Shown here: positions 17,301 to 25,440 of the stretch, one piece after another | Numbering within the stretch: position 1 is the first letter of the stretch | How the letters are laid out: every line of letters starts with the position of its first letter | Assembly: GCA_963719485.1 (NCBI GenBank) | Contig: OY970387.1 | Coordinates: 1,736,001 to 1,800,000, forward strand | Origin: Bog-473 sp963719485 | Lineage (GTDB): Bacteria > Actinomycetota > Acidimicrobiia > Acidimicrobiales > RAAP-2 | Direction of reading: 5' to 3' | Length of the DNA: 64,000 nt | Position numbers and translations under genes: made by a program | Notes under the pieces: generated by a model | Told to the model about the DNA's origin: nothing | What the model saw: the letters and a program-made list of their open reading frames with translations, nothing else | Databases searched by the model: none

Positions 17301-18158
17301 TCATCGGGCGGCCCGCTTGCGCATGCGGACCAGGCCCTCCTGGGCGAGCGAAACGCAGAGCCGCCCCTGCCGGTCGAAAAGAAAGCCCCGGGCCAGGCCG
17401 CGCCCCTGGGCGGCGACCGGTGAGTCGGTGTCGTAGAGCAGCCACTCGTCGGCTCGGAACGGCTGGTGGAACCACATGCAATGGTCGAGGCTGGCGCCCA
17501 TGAAGTCCGGATCGCCCCAACTCGCCTCGTGCGGGGCCAGGATGGTGTCGAAGAGGGACATGTCCGAGGCGTAGGTCGCCACGCAGGCGTGCAGCAGGGG
17601 GTCGTCGGGCAGCTCGCCGTCCGCTCGGATCCAGAGGCGCTGGTAGGGCTCTCCCTTGCCGTTCGAGTGCCAAGGGAGCTCGCCGATGTGCCTCTGGTCG
17701 ATGGGGTGGGGCCGGTCGAACCAATCGGCCAGCTCGTTCTTGTACGGCTCCAGACGCTCGTAGAGCGGAGCCAGAGACTCGGGCTCGGGCACGACAGGCA
17801 TGGGGAGCTGATGCTCCAAGCCATCTTCGAGGTCGTGGAAGGAAGCCGAGAGGTTGAAGATGGCCCGCCCGTGCTGCACGGCGACAACGCGACGGGTCGT
17901 GAACGAACGCCCGTCGCGGATCCGGTCGACCTCATAGAGGATGGGAACGTTCGGGTCGCCGGGGCGCAGGAAGTACGAATGCAGCGAATGCACCCGTCCG
18001 TGCTCGACCGTGCGGCCGGCAGCCATCAGCGCCTGCCCGGCCACTTGCCCACCGAAGACACGCTGGCGCTCTTCGTTGGGCTGGATCCCCCGGAAGATGT
18101 TGACCTCAATGGGTTCGAGGTCAAGCAGGTCGACGAGGAACTCCAAGGACGCGCTCAT
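17301..18158 (-). CDS. tesB: Acyl-CoA thioesterase II (TesB family)
   Basis: 285 residues, double-hotdog thioesterase that hydrolyses medium/long acyl-CoA. Visible: VFGGQVAGQALMAA (about 34), SLHSYFLRPGDP, SFTTRRVVAVQ, and in the second hotdog the catalytic Asp of SLDHCMWFHQP with the Gln of SLAQEGLVR. ATG 18158 starts just before conserved LEFLVDLLDLEPIE; an in-frame start 17 codons upstream (18209) would overlap the divergent glycosidase promoter. A weak GAACAT box lies six bases before the ATG. Confidence 0.92.
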   Translation of the reverse strand: MSASLEFLVDLLDLEPIEVNIFRGIQPNEERQRVFGGQVAGQALMAAGRTVEHGRVHSLHSYFLRPGDPNVPILYEVDRIRDGRSFTTRRVVAVQHGRAIFNLSASFHDLEDGLEHQLPMPVVPEPESLAPLYERLEPYKNELADWFDRPHPIDQRHIGELPWHSNGKGEPYQRLWIRADGELPDDPLLHACVATYASDMSLFDTILAPHEASWGDPDFMGASLDHCMWFHQPFRADEWLLYDTDSPVAAQGRGLARGFLFDRQGRLCVSLAQEGLVRMRKRAAR

Positions 18159-18218
18159 GCACCCATGTTCGCAGGCTGCCGGGGCGGGTGGCGGAGAGCG
18201 TGCCGTCACGACCCCAGC

Positions 18219-18224
18219 TACCCT
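18219..18224 (+). promoter_or_regulatory. -10 box of a leaderless promoter for the GH1 gene
   Basis: TACCCT followed by eight bases and GTG 18233. It argues against the upstream GTG 18188, which would lie before the promoter. Confidence 0.5.
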
Positions 18225-18232
18225 GCGGCCTC

Positions 18233-19447
18233 GTGAGAGCAGCGACAGAGCAGGGCAAGGAAAGCGAGCTCGAGTTCCCTCCGGGCTTCCTCTGGGGCGT
18301 CGCCACGGCGGCTCATCAGATCGAGGGCGGCAACGTGAACAACGACTGGTGGGCGTGGGAGCACACGCCTGGGTCGGGCACGGTCGAGCCCAGTGGGGAC
18401 GCGTGCGACTCGTTCCACCGCTGGCGCGAGGACGTCCAGCTCGTGGCCGACATGGGGCTCGGGGCGTACCGTTTCTCGCTCGAGTGGAGCCGGATCGAGC
18501 CGGCTGAAGGCGAGTTCTCCATCGCTGCGCTCGAGCACTACCGCCGACTGTGCGCAGCGTGTCACGGGCACGGGATCCTCCCTGTCGTCACGTTCCACCA
18601 CTTCACGACGCCGCAGTGGCTTGCTGCTCGTGGCGGTTGGGAGGCCCCCGACGCCCCCGACCGCTTCGCCCGCTTCGTGGAACGGGCAACGACGCACCTC
18701 GGCGACCTCATCGGTTGGGCCTGCACCATCAACGAGCCCAACGTCGTCGCGGTCATGGGCTACTTCCAGGGGGAGTACCCGCCCGGGGTGAAGGAGGACT
18801 TCAGCCGCTACGCGGCCGTGAACGAGGCGATGGTGCGCGCCCACCGCCTGGCCGTCGATGTCCTTCGCTCCGGTCCCGGAGAGTTCCCGGTCGGGCTCAC
18901 GCTCTCCATGGCCGAGATCACCGCCACCGAGGGTGGGGAGCCACTGCGCGATGCCGCCGAGGAGATGCTCGAAAACATCTTTCTCCGCGCCACCGCCGGC
19001 GACGACTTCGTGGGCGTGCAGTGCTACACCCGCATGCACTTCGGCCCGGACGGGCTGGCCCCGAACGACCCCGCCGTCCCGCTGACCCAAATGGGCGACG
19101 AGCGCTGGCCCCAAGCGGTCGAGCACACGGTGCGCCGGGCGGCCGCGGTGAGCGGGCGGCCGGTCGTGATCACCGAGAACGGGATCGCCACCGCCGACGA
19201 CACCGAGCGGATCTCATTCGTCTCCGATGCGCTCCGGAGCGCGCACCGGTGCCTCCAAGAGGGCATCGACCTGCGGGGCTACTTCGTCTGGAGCCTGCTG
19301 GACAATTTCGAGTGGCACCTGGGCTACGGCCCCAAATTCGGGCTGGTCGCCGTGGCCCCCGGGACCTTCGAGCGCCGGCCCAAGCCGAGCGCGCAGTGGT
19401 TCGGGGAAGTGGCCCGCACCAACCGGTTGCTCACAGCGGGTGCATAG
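18233..19447 (+). CDS. Glycoside hydrolase family 1 (beta-glucosidase-like)
   Basis: 404 residues, on the short side of GH1 (usual 440-470). Retaining beta-glycosidase in a TIM barrel: FPPGFLWGVATAAHQIEGG near the N-terminus, acid/base Glu in TINEPN (about 164), nucleophile Glu in VITENG (about 312), and SLLDNFEWHLGYGPKFGL near the end. Substrate cannot be told from sequence. No signal peptide, so cytoplasmic. No sugar transporter adjoins it. It is divergent from tesB with a 74-bp gap. Confidence 0.92.
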   Translation: MRAATEQGKESELEFPPGFLWGVATAAHQIEGGNVNNDWWAWEHTPGSGTVEPSGDACDSFHRWREDVQLVADMGLGAYRFSLEWSRIEPAEGEFSIAALEHYRRLCAACHGHGILPVVTFHHFTTPQWLAARGGWEAPDAPDRFARFVERATTHLGDLIGWACTINEPNVVAVMGYFQGEYPPGVKEDFSRYAAVNEAMVRAHRLAVDVLRSGPGEFPVGLTLSMAEITATEGGEPLRDAAEEMLENIFLRATAGDDFVGVQCYTRMHFGPDGLAPNDPAVPLTQMGDERWPQAVEHTVRRAAAVSGRPVVITENGIATADDTERISFVSDALRSAHRCLQEGIDLRGYFVWSLLDNFEWHLGYGPKFGLVAVAPGTFERRPKPSAQWFGEVARTNRLLTAGA

Positions 19448-19479
19448 TCCACTGACAGGGTGGGAATTGGCGGCCACGC

Positions 19480-19485
19480 TAGGGT
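19480..19485 (+). promoter_or_regulatory. -10 box of a leaderless gtrA promoter
   Basis: TAGGGT, six bases, then GTG 19492; no Shine-Dalgarno sequence in the gap. Confidence 0.5.
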
Positions 19486-19491
19486 TGCGAG

Positions 19492-20013
19492 GTGGTCACC
19501 CGGCTCAAGGCGCTGTACGACTGGCTCCATACGCACGAGGGCCGAAAGATCTTCCGGTACACCATGGTGTCGGTGATCTCGACCGCCGTGTCGCTCATCG
19601 TGATCGCCATCGTCTACGGCGCGTTGCATCTCTGGAGCGAGGTGCCGAGCACCATCTTCGGCAATGTGGTGGCGACGTTCCCCTCCTACTGGCTCAACCG
19701 GAAGTGGGCCTGGGGCAAGCACGGTCGGTCGCATTTCATGAAGGAGATTGTGCCCTTCTGGACCCTCGCGGGGATTGGCATCGCCTTCTCCATCGTGGGC
19801 GCCGCCGTGGCCCGCCACATTTCCATCAAGTACGGGCTGGACCACTTCGAGACCACACTGCTCGTCCTGTTCGCGAACGTGGCGTCGTTCGCCGTCTTCT
19901 GGGTCGCCAAGCTGCTGATGTTCAACCGCCTGTTCCGTACCGAGCTCGAAGAGTTCGACGAGCACCTCACGCACGAGGAGGAAGAGGAGTCGACCCACTC
20001 CTCGCCCCGCTGA
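19492..20013 (+). CDS. GtrA family membrane protein
   Basis: 173 residues with four predicted membrane segments (about 24-44, 56-72, 84-104, 118-140) and the family signatures FRYTMVSVIST, NVVATFPSYWLNRKWAW and FWVAKLLMFNRLF. GtrA-like proteins are small flippase or scaffold components for polyprenyl-linked sugars in surface glycan synthesis. The C-terminus is an acidic cytoplasmic tail with a Glu run. A lipid-linked mannosyltransferase lies 0.8 kb downstream, which is suggestive but not proof of a link. Confidence 0.85.
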   Translation: MVTRLKALYDWLHTHEGRKIFRYTMVSVISTAVSLIVIAIVYGALHLWSEVPSTIFGNVVATFPSYWLNRKWAWGKHGRSHFMKEIVPFWTLAGIGIAFSIVGAAVARHISIKYGLDHFETTLLVLFANVASFAVFWVAKLLMFNRLFRTELEEFDEHLTHEEEEESTHSSPR

Positions 20014-20037
20014 CCACGAGGCCGTCCGACGCAGGCT

Positions 20038-20526
20038 CTAGTCCCGGAAGTTGTTGAACTGCAGCGGGATGCCGAAATCCTCCGCCTTGCACTTGGTGAT
20101 CACCTCTTGGAGGTCGTCCCGCTTCTTGCCGGTGACGCGGAGCTGATCGCCCTGGGTCTGGGACGACACCCCCTTGAGCCCGAGGTCCTTGATGAACTTG
20201 TTCAATCGCTTGGCGTGGTCCGACGAGATGCCGGCCCGGATGGCGATCTTCTGGCGGGACGTTCCCTTCTGGGCCTCTTCGACCTTGGCGTCCTCGAAGG
20301 CCTTCAAGGACACCTGGCGCTTGACCAGCTTCTCGTCCAGAACCTGGTGGAGGGCCCGTAGGCGGTCCTCGGTCGAGGAACGGAGCACCAGCTCGTTCTC
20401 GCCCAGCTCAATGGCGGAGTCGGTGTTCTTGAAGTCGAAGCGGGTGGCGGCCTCCCGGTTGGCCTGGTCGACGGCGTTGCGCACCTCTTGCATGTCGACT
20501 TCCGAAACGATGTCAAACGTGGGCAT
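20038..20526 (-). CDS. YajQ family nucleotide-binding protein
   Basis: 162 residues, full YajQ/DUF520 length. Visible: N-terminal MPTFDIVSEVDMQEVRNAVD, RFDFKNTDS, GISSDHAKRLNKFIKD, and C-terminal GIPLQFNNFRD. YajQ proteins bind nucleotides, and some bind cyclic di-GMP as transcriptional co-regulators; the role in actinobacteria is not established. ATG 20526 has a TACGCT -10 box six bases before it, so the message is probably leaderless. Convergent with gtrA. Confidence 0.95.
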   Translation of the reverse strand: MPTFDIVSEVDMQEVRNAVDQANREAATRFDFKNTDSAIELGENELVLRSSTEDRLRALHQVLDEKLVKRQVSLKAFEDAKVEEAQKGTSRQKIAIRAGISSDHAKRLNKFIKDLGLKGVSSQTQGDQLRVTGKKRDDLQEVITKCKAEDFGIPLQFNNFRD

Positions 20527-20532
20527 GGGGTC

Positions 20533-20538
20533 AGCGTA
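20533..20538 (-). promoter_or_regulatory. -10 box of a leaderless yajQ promoter
   Basis: On the minus strand TACGCT, six bases (gacccc), then ATG 20526. No Shine-Dalgarno sequence is present. Confidence 0.55.
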
Positions 20539-20575
20539 CCGGCGCCACCTGCCGGTACGGGGTGCCGGGCCGGGC

Positions 20576-20581
20576 TAATCT
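20576..20581 (+). promoter_or_regulatory. Candidate -10 box for tRNA-Tyr
   Basis: TAATCT ten bases before the first tRNA base. No recognisable -35 hexamer. Confidence 0.35.
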
Positions 20582-20591
20582 CGCCGGCTAC

Positions 20592-20674
20592 GGGTCGGTG
20601 TCCGAGTGGCCAAAGGAAGCAGGCTGTAAACCTGCCGGTTAACACCTACGGAGGTTCAAATCCTTCCCGGCCCA
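20592..20674 (+). tRNA. tRNA-Tyr (anticodon GTA)
   Basis: 83 nt, class II tRNA. Acceptor stem GGGTCGG pairs with CCGGCCC; anticodon stem GCAGG/CCTGC with loop CTGTAAA gives GTA at 20626-20628; a long variable arm follows, as expected for bacterial tRNA-Tyr; T arm has TTCAAAT. The 3' CCA is not encoded. Confidence 0.95.
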
Positions 20675-20711
20675 CGCATTTCGCCGGGAAAAGCGCCGGG
20701 CCCCATCGCCC

Positions 20712-20739
20712 TTGTCGACCCCTGGGCTGCCGTTACAAT
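20712..20739 (+). promoter_or_regulatory. Promoter for the GT87 mannosyltransferase
   Basis: TTGTCG (20712-20717) and TACAAT (20734-20739) separated by 16 bp, a good sigma-70-type promoter. The -10 box covers ATG 20738, which therefore cannot be the start of the following gene. Confidence 0.55.
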
Positions 20740-20818
20740 GCTGTTTCAGATCGATTGCGGGGACATCCTCCCCGGGCGTGAGCCCACCTTCCCCCGCCGG
20801 GTTCTGCCGTGCCCGGAC

Positions 20819-22483
20819 ATGACAAGCGAGACTGCCTACCCCGTGGACGAGAGCGCGACGTCGACTTCACCACCGGTTCTCGATCGGGTCACCGCGCGCC
20901 TCCGCCGGGCGTCGATGCGGGCCGACGCGTGGCACCTCCGCCTCACGCGCGGTGTCACGCTCACCCAGCGCGTCGAACCGGAGAGCCGCGATCCCGAGGA
21001 CTGGTCGTTCCTGCGCCGGCCGGCGCTCTTGGGGTTCCTCGCCGTCGTATCGATCTGCGTCGGCGCATCGTTGCCGAGCTCGCCCTTCAAGTTGGAGATG
21101 GGTGGCACCTGGTTCTTCGGCGAGGCCGACTGGCCGTCGACCACCATGATGCTGCCGGGCGTCGTCGCCGTGTACGGCGGGATGGTCCTCTTCGTGCGTG
21201 TCTGGCTCGGGCTGTTCCAGACCCTCCGGGTCCGCGGCGGGGTGCCGATCCGCCCACTGGCCTACATGCTGGCGCTCTGGATCCTTCCCCTCCTGGTGGT
21301 GGCCCCGCTCTTCAGCCGGGACGTGTTCTCGTACGCCGCGCAGGGCGAGATGATGAGCCACCACATCAACCCGTACCACTATGGCCCCGGCACCATCGGC
21401 TCAGGGCCGTACACGTTGGGCGTCGACCCCCTGTGGGCGAACACGCCCGCACCCTACGGGCCGCTCTTCTTGATGCTGGCGGGGTGGTCCGCCTCGCTGA
21501 GCTTCCACCACGCACTCATCACCGTCGTGCTGCTTCGACTGCAGTCCGTCGCCGGCATCGCGCTGATCGCATACTGCATCCCGAAGCTGGCCCGCTCGTT
21601 CGGGCGGGACCCGGGTCCGGCGTTCGTGCTGGCGGTGCTCAACCCGCTGACCCTGCTCGCCCTGGTGGGCGGCGCCCACAATGACGCCATCATGGTGGGC
21701 CTGCTCCTGGCGGGCATCACGGCCGCTCGCTCCTTCCATCCCGCGTGGGGGGTCGTGCTGTGCGCGCTCGCTGCCTCAATAAAGGTCCCCGCGGCCATCG
21801 GGATCGTTTACGTCGCCTGGGATTGGGCGGGGCCTTTCGCCGATTGGCGCCGCCGTGCCCGCATGGTGGTCCGCTCCGGTCTGATCACAGTGGCCGTCAT
21901 GGGGGTGCTGTCGGTCGTGTCGGGACTCGGCTGGGGCTGGATCGCGAACCTGGGCACTCCGGGCACCGTGCGCTCGTGGATGGCACCGGCAACGGGCTTC
22001 GGGCTTCTCATCAGCGGGTCAGCCCATGTCGTGGGCATCGGCGTCGGGCTGGGCGGGGTGCTCACGCTGACTCGGGCCATCGGGTTGATTGCGGCCGCGG
22101 CCATCGCCTTCTACTGTCTGCGGCATCGGGAGCGCATCGGCCTGCTGGGTGCGCTCGGCGCCACCATGATGGCTTTCGTCCTCCTCGGTCCGGTCGTCCA
22201 ACCCTGGTACCTCACCTGGGGGATCATCATCGCGGCGCCCGTGGTCACGGGGCGATGGCTCTACGCCCTTCTGGGGTTGTCGACCGTGGCGCCGTTCATC
22301 GGGCTCACCGGAGGCGCAGACCTCTTGAGCGAGCTGTTGCACACAGACCCGGCGAGCATGGTGCTTGCGGTCATGGTGCTGTGGGCCGTGGCCATCTTCC
22401 CGTTGGGGGAATGGACGACCTCGTGGCGAATCGACCGGTCGCGCCTGGCTGCCCTTCCCGCCACGAGCGCGGCCCAGTCCTGA
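20819..22483 (+). CDS. Polyprenol-phosphate-mannose-dependent alpha-1,6-mannosyltransferase-like protein (MptB/GT87 type)
   Basis: 554 residues, GT-C integral membrane glycosyltransferase with roughly a dozen membrane segments. The first extracytoplasmic loop carries the catalytic-type Asp in LFSRDVFSYAAQG, followed by INPYHYGP; PYGPLF and GGAHNDAIMVGLLLAG are further family marks. MptB-type enzymes extend cell-wall lipoglycans or mannans using polyprenyl-phosphate mannose. Donor and acceptor here are inference. ATG 20819 was chosen because ATG 20738 lies inside the -10 box of the promoter; no strong Shine-Dalgarno sequence precedes either. Confidence 0.82.
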   Translation: MTSETAYPVDESATSTSPPVLDRVTARLRRASMRADAWHLRLTRGVTLTQRVEPESRDPEDWSFLRRPALLGFLAVVSICVGASLPSSPFKLEMGGTWFFGEADWPSTTMMLPGVVAVYGGMVLFVRVWLGLFQTLRVRGGVPIRPLAYMLALWILPLLVVAPLFSRDVFSYAAQGEMMSHHINPYHYGPGTIGSGPYTLGVDPLWANTPAPYGPLFLMLAGWSASLSFHHALITVVLLRLQSVAGIALIAYCIPKLARSFGRDPGPAFVLAVLNPLTLLALVGGAHNDAIMVGLLLAGITAARSFHPAWGVVLCALAASIKVPAAIGIVYVAWDWAGPFADWRRRARMVVRSGLITVAVMGVLSVVSGLGWGWIANLGTPGTVRSWMAPATGFGLLISGSAHVVGIGVGLGGVLTLTRAIGLIAAAAIAFYCLRHRERIGLLGALGATMMAFVLLGPVVQPWYLTWGIIIAAPVVTGRWLYALLGLSTVAPFIGLTGGADLLSELLHTDPASMVLAVMVLWAVAIFPLGEWTTSWRIDRSRLAALPATSAAQS

Positions 22484-22517
22484 GCCAGACCGCCGGCGGG
22501 CTCACCCCGGCCGGGAT

Positions 22518-23042
22518 CTACAGCAGTCGCTGCAGCTCGACCACGTCGAGCCACTGGCGGTGCTTGCGGCCGACCTCGCGCTCCACGCCCACCAGCTCGA
22601 AGCCGGCCGCCTCGTGGAGGCCGATGGAGGTCTCGTTGTGCCCGGCGATCCGGGCGATCACCGAGTGGAAGCCGTGGGCGGACGCCAGGACGAGGAGCTC
22701 GGAGAGCAATGCTTTGCCGACCCCTTTGCCCCGCTGGGCGCGGTCGACGTAGACGGAATTCTCGGCGGTGGCCGAATACCCGGAGCGCTCCCGGAAGGCC
22801 GAGAGCGAGCCGAACCCCAGGACGATCTCGCCGTTGGCCCCGACGCGGCCGGCCGCAGCCGGGTCCGGCAACTCGGTGGCGACGAGCGCCGGATGGACCC
22901 CGCTGTGTTCGAGGATCCAGGCCTCCTGCTCGGACCGGGTGCGGGGCACCATGTCGAAGGTGTTGGTGCTCTCGAGGACCTCGACGTTGTAGATGGCGCG
23001 GATGGCTTCGGCATCTGCCACCTCGGCGAGTCGGATCCGCAT
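22518..23042 (-). CDS. GNAT acetyltransferase, phosphinothricin acetyltransferase-like
   Basis: 174 residues. Visible: MRIRLAEVADAEAIRAIYN, the acetyl-CoA binding motif RGKGVGKALLSELL (about 98-112) and GHNETSIGLHEAAGFE. It matches the PAT/Bar and MddA-like subgroup, which acetylates phosphinothricin, methionine sulfoximine or related amino acids, but substrate cannot be told from sequence. ATG 23042 is preceded at six bases by TACCAT, so it is likely leaderless; an upstream in-frame start (23114) would run through that promoter. Confidence 0.85.
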   Translation of the reverse strand: MRIRLAEVADAEAIRAIYNVEVLESTNTFDMVPRTRSEQEAWILEHSGVHPALVATELPDPAAAGRVGANGEIVLGFGSLSAFRERSGYSATAENSVYVDRAQRGKGVGKALLSELLVLASAHGFHSVIARIAGHNETSIGLHEAAGFELVGVEREVGRKHRQWLDVVELQRLL

Positions 23043-23048
23043 CCGCCG

Positions 23049-23054
23049 ATGGTA
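23049..23054 (-). promoter_or_regulatory. -10 box of a leaderless GNAT promoter
   Basis: Minus strand TACCAT, six bases (cggcgg), then ATG 23042. Confidence 0.5.
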
Positions 23055-23108
23055 GTGTTGAAGTGCGAAAACCCCGGGGAGCGGAGGGAGCTCGTGCCGT
23101 GCCCTGGC

Positions 23109-23114
23109 TATCAT
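23109..23114 (+). promoter_or_regulatory. Candidate -10 box for the tRNA-Thr/Met transcript
   Basis: TATCAT 27 bases before tRNA-Thr, identical to the -10 hexamer of the str-operon promoter at 60222. No good -35 was found. Confidence 0.35.
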
Positions 23115-23141
23115 TGACCGTTCGCGGAAGGTAGCCGCGGC

Positions 23142-23214
23142 GCCCCCTTAGCTCAGTCGGCAGAGCACAGCCATGGTAAGGCTGGTGTCGTCGGTTCGAT
23201 TCCGACAGGGGGCT
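23142..23214 (+). tRNA. tRNA-Thr (anticodon GGT)
   Basis: 73 nt. Acceptor GCCCCCT/AGGGGGC, anticodon stem CAGCC/GGCTG, loop ATGGTAA giving GGT at 23175-23177, T loop TTCGATT. CCA not encoded. It heads the conserved actinobacterial tRNA-rpmG-secE-nusG neighbourhood. Confidence 0.95.
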
Positions 23215-23221
23215 CGCCCCT

Positions 23222-23298
23222 GGCGGCGTAGCTCAGTTGGTCAGAGCACACGGCTCATAATCGTGTTGTCGCGGGTTCGAGTCCCGCCGCCGCTACCA
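23222..23298 (+). tRNA. tRNA-Met (anticodon CAT)
   Basis: 77 nt including an encoded CCA. Acceptor GGCGGCG pairs with CGCCGCT (a G-U closing pair), anticodon stem closes CTCATAA, giving CAT at 23256-23258. It lacks the three G-C pairs of an initiator anticodon stem, so elongator Met is likely; a lysidine-modified Ile tRNA cannot be excluded from anticodon alone. Seven bases separate it from tRNA-Thr. Confidence 0.92.
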
Positions 23299-23344
23299 AA
23301 TCCGGGGACGGGTGCCCTCGGGCAGTGACCAGGAAGGATTGAAG

Positions 23345-23509
23345 ATGGCCAAGAACGAGAAGAGGGTCCAGGTCACCCTGGCCTGTGAGGTGTGCAAGCG
23401 TCGTAACTACATCACGACCAAGAACAAGCTCAACGACCGTGAGCGGATCGAGATGAAGAAGTTCTGCCGCTGGGACCGCCAGCACACACTGCACAAGGAG
23501 ACCCGCTGA
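23345..23509 (+). CDS. rpmG: 50S ribosomal protein L33
   Basis: 54 residues. Matches L33 throughout (VQVTLACEVCKRRNYIT, KKFCRWDRQHTLHKETR). The first zinc pair (CEVC) is present, but the second is reduced to one Cys followed by an Asp where the zinc-type (C+) form has CxxC. A strong GGAAGGA lies upstream of ATG 23345; an in-frame GTG at 23312 would add 11 unconserved residues. It sits between tRNA-Met and tRNA-Trp. Confidence 0.96.
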   Translation: MAKNEKRVQVTLACEVCKRRNYITTKNKLNDRERIEMKKFCRWDRQHTLHKETR

Positions 23510-23603
23510 GCCATCCGGCGCCTGCCGGTGCTACTCTGGCAGGCCGATCCCCAGGTCAGGGGGAAGAACCACCTGCTTGAGGGCAACCGAAGGCACCCCA
23601 CCG

Positions 23604-23676
23604 AGGGCAGTAGCTCAACTGGTAGAGCACCGGTCTCCAAAACCGGCGGTTGGGGGTTCGAGTCCCTCCTGCCCTG
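23604..23676 (+). tRNA. tRNA-Trp (anticodon CCA)
   Basis: 73 nt. Acceptor AGGGCAG/CTGCCCT, anticodon stem CCGGT/ACCGG, loop CTCCAAA with CCA at 23637-23639, discriminator G, 3' CCA not encoded. Immediately upstream of secE, its standard position in actinobacteria. Confidence 0.95.
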
Positions 23677-23720
23677 CCCCGGACGTAACCACCCGAAGAG
23701 AAGTATGTGAGGCAAGAGTC

Positions 23721-24044
23721 GTGAACCGCGAGACCAAGCGCATGATGCAGCGCCAAGGGCAGATGGAGGCCGATGGGTCTCCGGCTACCCGCAAGGCGCC
23801 CGCGGGAACGACCACGGGCGGGCCACGTCAACCGAGGGGCCGGCAGCAGGGGCGCAAGCGCACGACGCCGGTGCAGTTCGTTCGCGAGGTGCGCGACGAG
23901 ATGCGCCAGGTGGCGTGGCCGTCCCGCTCCGAACTCATCAACTACACCTCGGTGGTGTTGACGACGCTGATCATCATGATCAGCCTGATTTTCGTTTTGA
24001 ACCTCGCCTTCGGGAAGCTGATCACGCTTCTCTTCACGAAGTAG
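23721..24044 (+). CDS. secE: Preprotein translocase subunit SecE
   Basis: 107 residues. A basic Gln/Gly/Arg-rich cytoplasmic N-terminus of about 50 residues, the family motif VREVRDEMRQVAWPSRSEL (about 60-78), then one membrane span (about 80-102). SecE clamps the SecYEG channel. GTG 23721 follows a GAGG-type site; ATG 23742 is a possible shorter start. The frame upstream runs through tRNA-Trp and is not coding. It is followed by nusG after six bases. Confidence 0.93.
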   Translation: MNRETKRMMQRQGQMEADGSPATRKAPAGTTTGGPRQPRGRQQGRKRTTPVQFVREVRDEMRQVAWPSRSELINYTSVVLTTLIIMISLIFVLNLAFGKLITLLFTK

Positions 24045-24050
24045 CACGGC

Positions 24051-24953
24051 ATGAGCGATATGACGCATTCGGAAGCAGAGCAAGCACTGGCGACCGGCCG
24101 CGAGGAAGACGTGGCCGAGGCGGTCGAAGCCGGACAGGAAGAGGCCGAGGCGGCCCCCGAGAACGTGGCGGATGAAGCGCTGACCGAGGAGATCGTGGAA
24201 CAAGTCGTGGAGGAAGCCGTGCCCGAGGCGGTCGAAGAATCGGTGGCCGAGGAGATCGTCTCGGAGGCGCCCTCGCAACCGGAGCCGGATCTCGTGCTCG
24301 ACGCGACCGACGCCGGGGCGGCGGCCGACGAGGACGGCGAGCTCGGCGGATGGGTCAAGGACGAAGAGGACGAAGAGGAGCCGCTTCCGGTCGAGAGCCC
24401 GTATGACCGGCCGGGCCGCTGGTACGTCGTGCACACCTACTCGGGCTACGAGAACAAGGTGCGGTCGAACATGGGCAACGTCGTGGCCTCGCGAGGCATC
24501 GAGGACCGTGTCTTCGAGGTCGTGATCCCGATGGAGGACGTGGACGAGTTCAAGGGTGGCAAGAAGGTCACCGTCCAGAAGAAGGTCTTCCCGGGCTATC
24601 TGCTCGTGCGCTGCGACCTCGATGACGACACTTGGGGCGCTATCCGCAACACCCCCGGCGTGACCGGTTTCGTGGGGCCGGGGACCAAGCCCACGCCCCT
24701 ATCGCGGCGTGAGGTCGAGAACATCCTCCAGGTCAAGGTGGAGGGTGGTCCGGGAGGCGCGCCGAAGCGGACGCGGGCGCGGCTCGAATACGAGGTCAAC
24801 GAGACGGTGCGGGTCAAGGAAGGTCCGTTTGCCGATTTCTCGGGCCAGATCTCGGAGATCAACGAGGACCAGCTCAAGCTCAAGGTGCTGGTCAACATCT
24901 TCGGCCGGGAGACCCCGGTCGAGCTCGAATTCAGCCAGGTCGCCAAGCTCTAG
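24051..24953 (+). CDS. nusG: Transcription termination/antitermination factor NusG
   Basis: 300 residues. The NGN domain starts at about 121 (GRWYVVHTYSGYENKVRSNM) and the KOW domain ends the protein (VRVKEGPFADFSGQISEIN). NusG binds the RNA polymerase clamp and links it to Rho or S10. The first 120 residues are a very acidic Glu/Ala/Val-rich extension, far longer than the 181-residue E. coli protein; extensions are known in actinobacterial NusG, this one is at the long end. ATG 24060 is an alternative start three codons in. Confidence 0.96.
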   Translation: MSDMTHSEAEQALATGREEDVAEAVEAGQEEAEAAPENVADEALTEEIVEQVVEEAVPEAVEESVAEEIVSEAPSQPEPDLVLDATDAGAAADEDGELGGWVKDEEDEEEPLPVESPYDRPGRWYVVHTYSGYENKVRSNMGNVVASRGIEDRVFEVVIPMEDVDEFKGGKKVTVQKKVFPGYLLVRCDLDDDTWGAIRNTPGVTGFVGPGTKPTPLSRREVENILQVKVEGGPGGAPKRTRARLEYEVNETVRVKEGPFADFSGQISEINEDQLKLKVLVNIFGRETPVELEFSQVAKL

Positions 24954-24989
24954 GCGACTGGAAACAGATACCGAAGAAGGAGAACAGAG

Positions 24990-25418
24990 ATGGCACCGAA
25001 GAAGAAGGTGCTCGCCGTGGTGAAGATCCAGCTCGAGGCGGGATCGGCGACGCCCGCGCCGCCGGTCGGCACCGCATTGGGGCCCCACGGCGTGCAGACC
25101 ATGGAATTCTGCAAGCAGTACAACCAGGCCACCGAGAGCATGCGGGGTCAGGTGATCCCGGTCGACATCACCATCTACGAAGACCGCTCGTTCAGCTTCG
25201 TGCTGAAGACCTCGCCGACTCCGGTCCTGCTCCGCCAGGCCGCCGGGCTCGACAAGGGCGCCGCCACCGCCGGCCGGGAGCAGGTCGGGACGATCACCGA
25301 CGCCCAGCTCGCCGAAATCGCCACGACCAAGCTGGCGGATCTCAACACCAACGATCTCGACGCCGCCAAGAAGCAGGTCGCCGGCACGGCCCGCTCCATG
25401 GGCATCAAGGTCGGTTAG
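24990..25418 (+). CDS. rplK: 50S ribosomal protein L11
   Basis: 142 residues, standard length. N-terminal KVLAVVKIQLEAGSATPAPPVGTALGPHGV, the thiostrepton/GTPase-centre binding C-domain with GTARSMGIKV. Forms the L11 stalk base with 23S rRNA. A GAAGGAGAA ribosome-binding site precedes the ATG. Co-transcribed with rplA, 22 bp downstream. Confidence 0.98.
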   Translation: MAPKKKVLAVVKIQLEAGSATPAPPVGTALGPHGVQTMEFCKQYNQATESMRGQVIPVDITIYEDRSFSFVLKTSPTPVLLRQAAGLDKGAATAGREQVGTITDAQLAEIATTKLADLNTNDLDAAKKQVAGTARSMGIKVG

Positions 25419-25440
25419 GCCAGGGACGCGAGGAGAGACG

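Noticed and set aside
20738..20818. ATG 20738 as the start of the mannosyltransferase
   Set aside because: It lies inside a well-spaced -10 box (TTGTCG-N16-TACAAT), so it would not be in the transcript.
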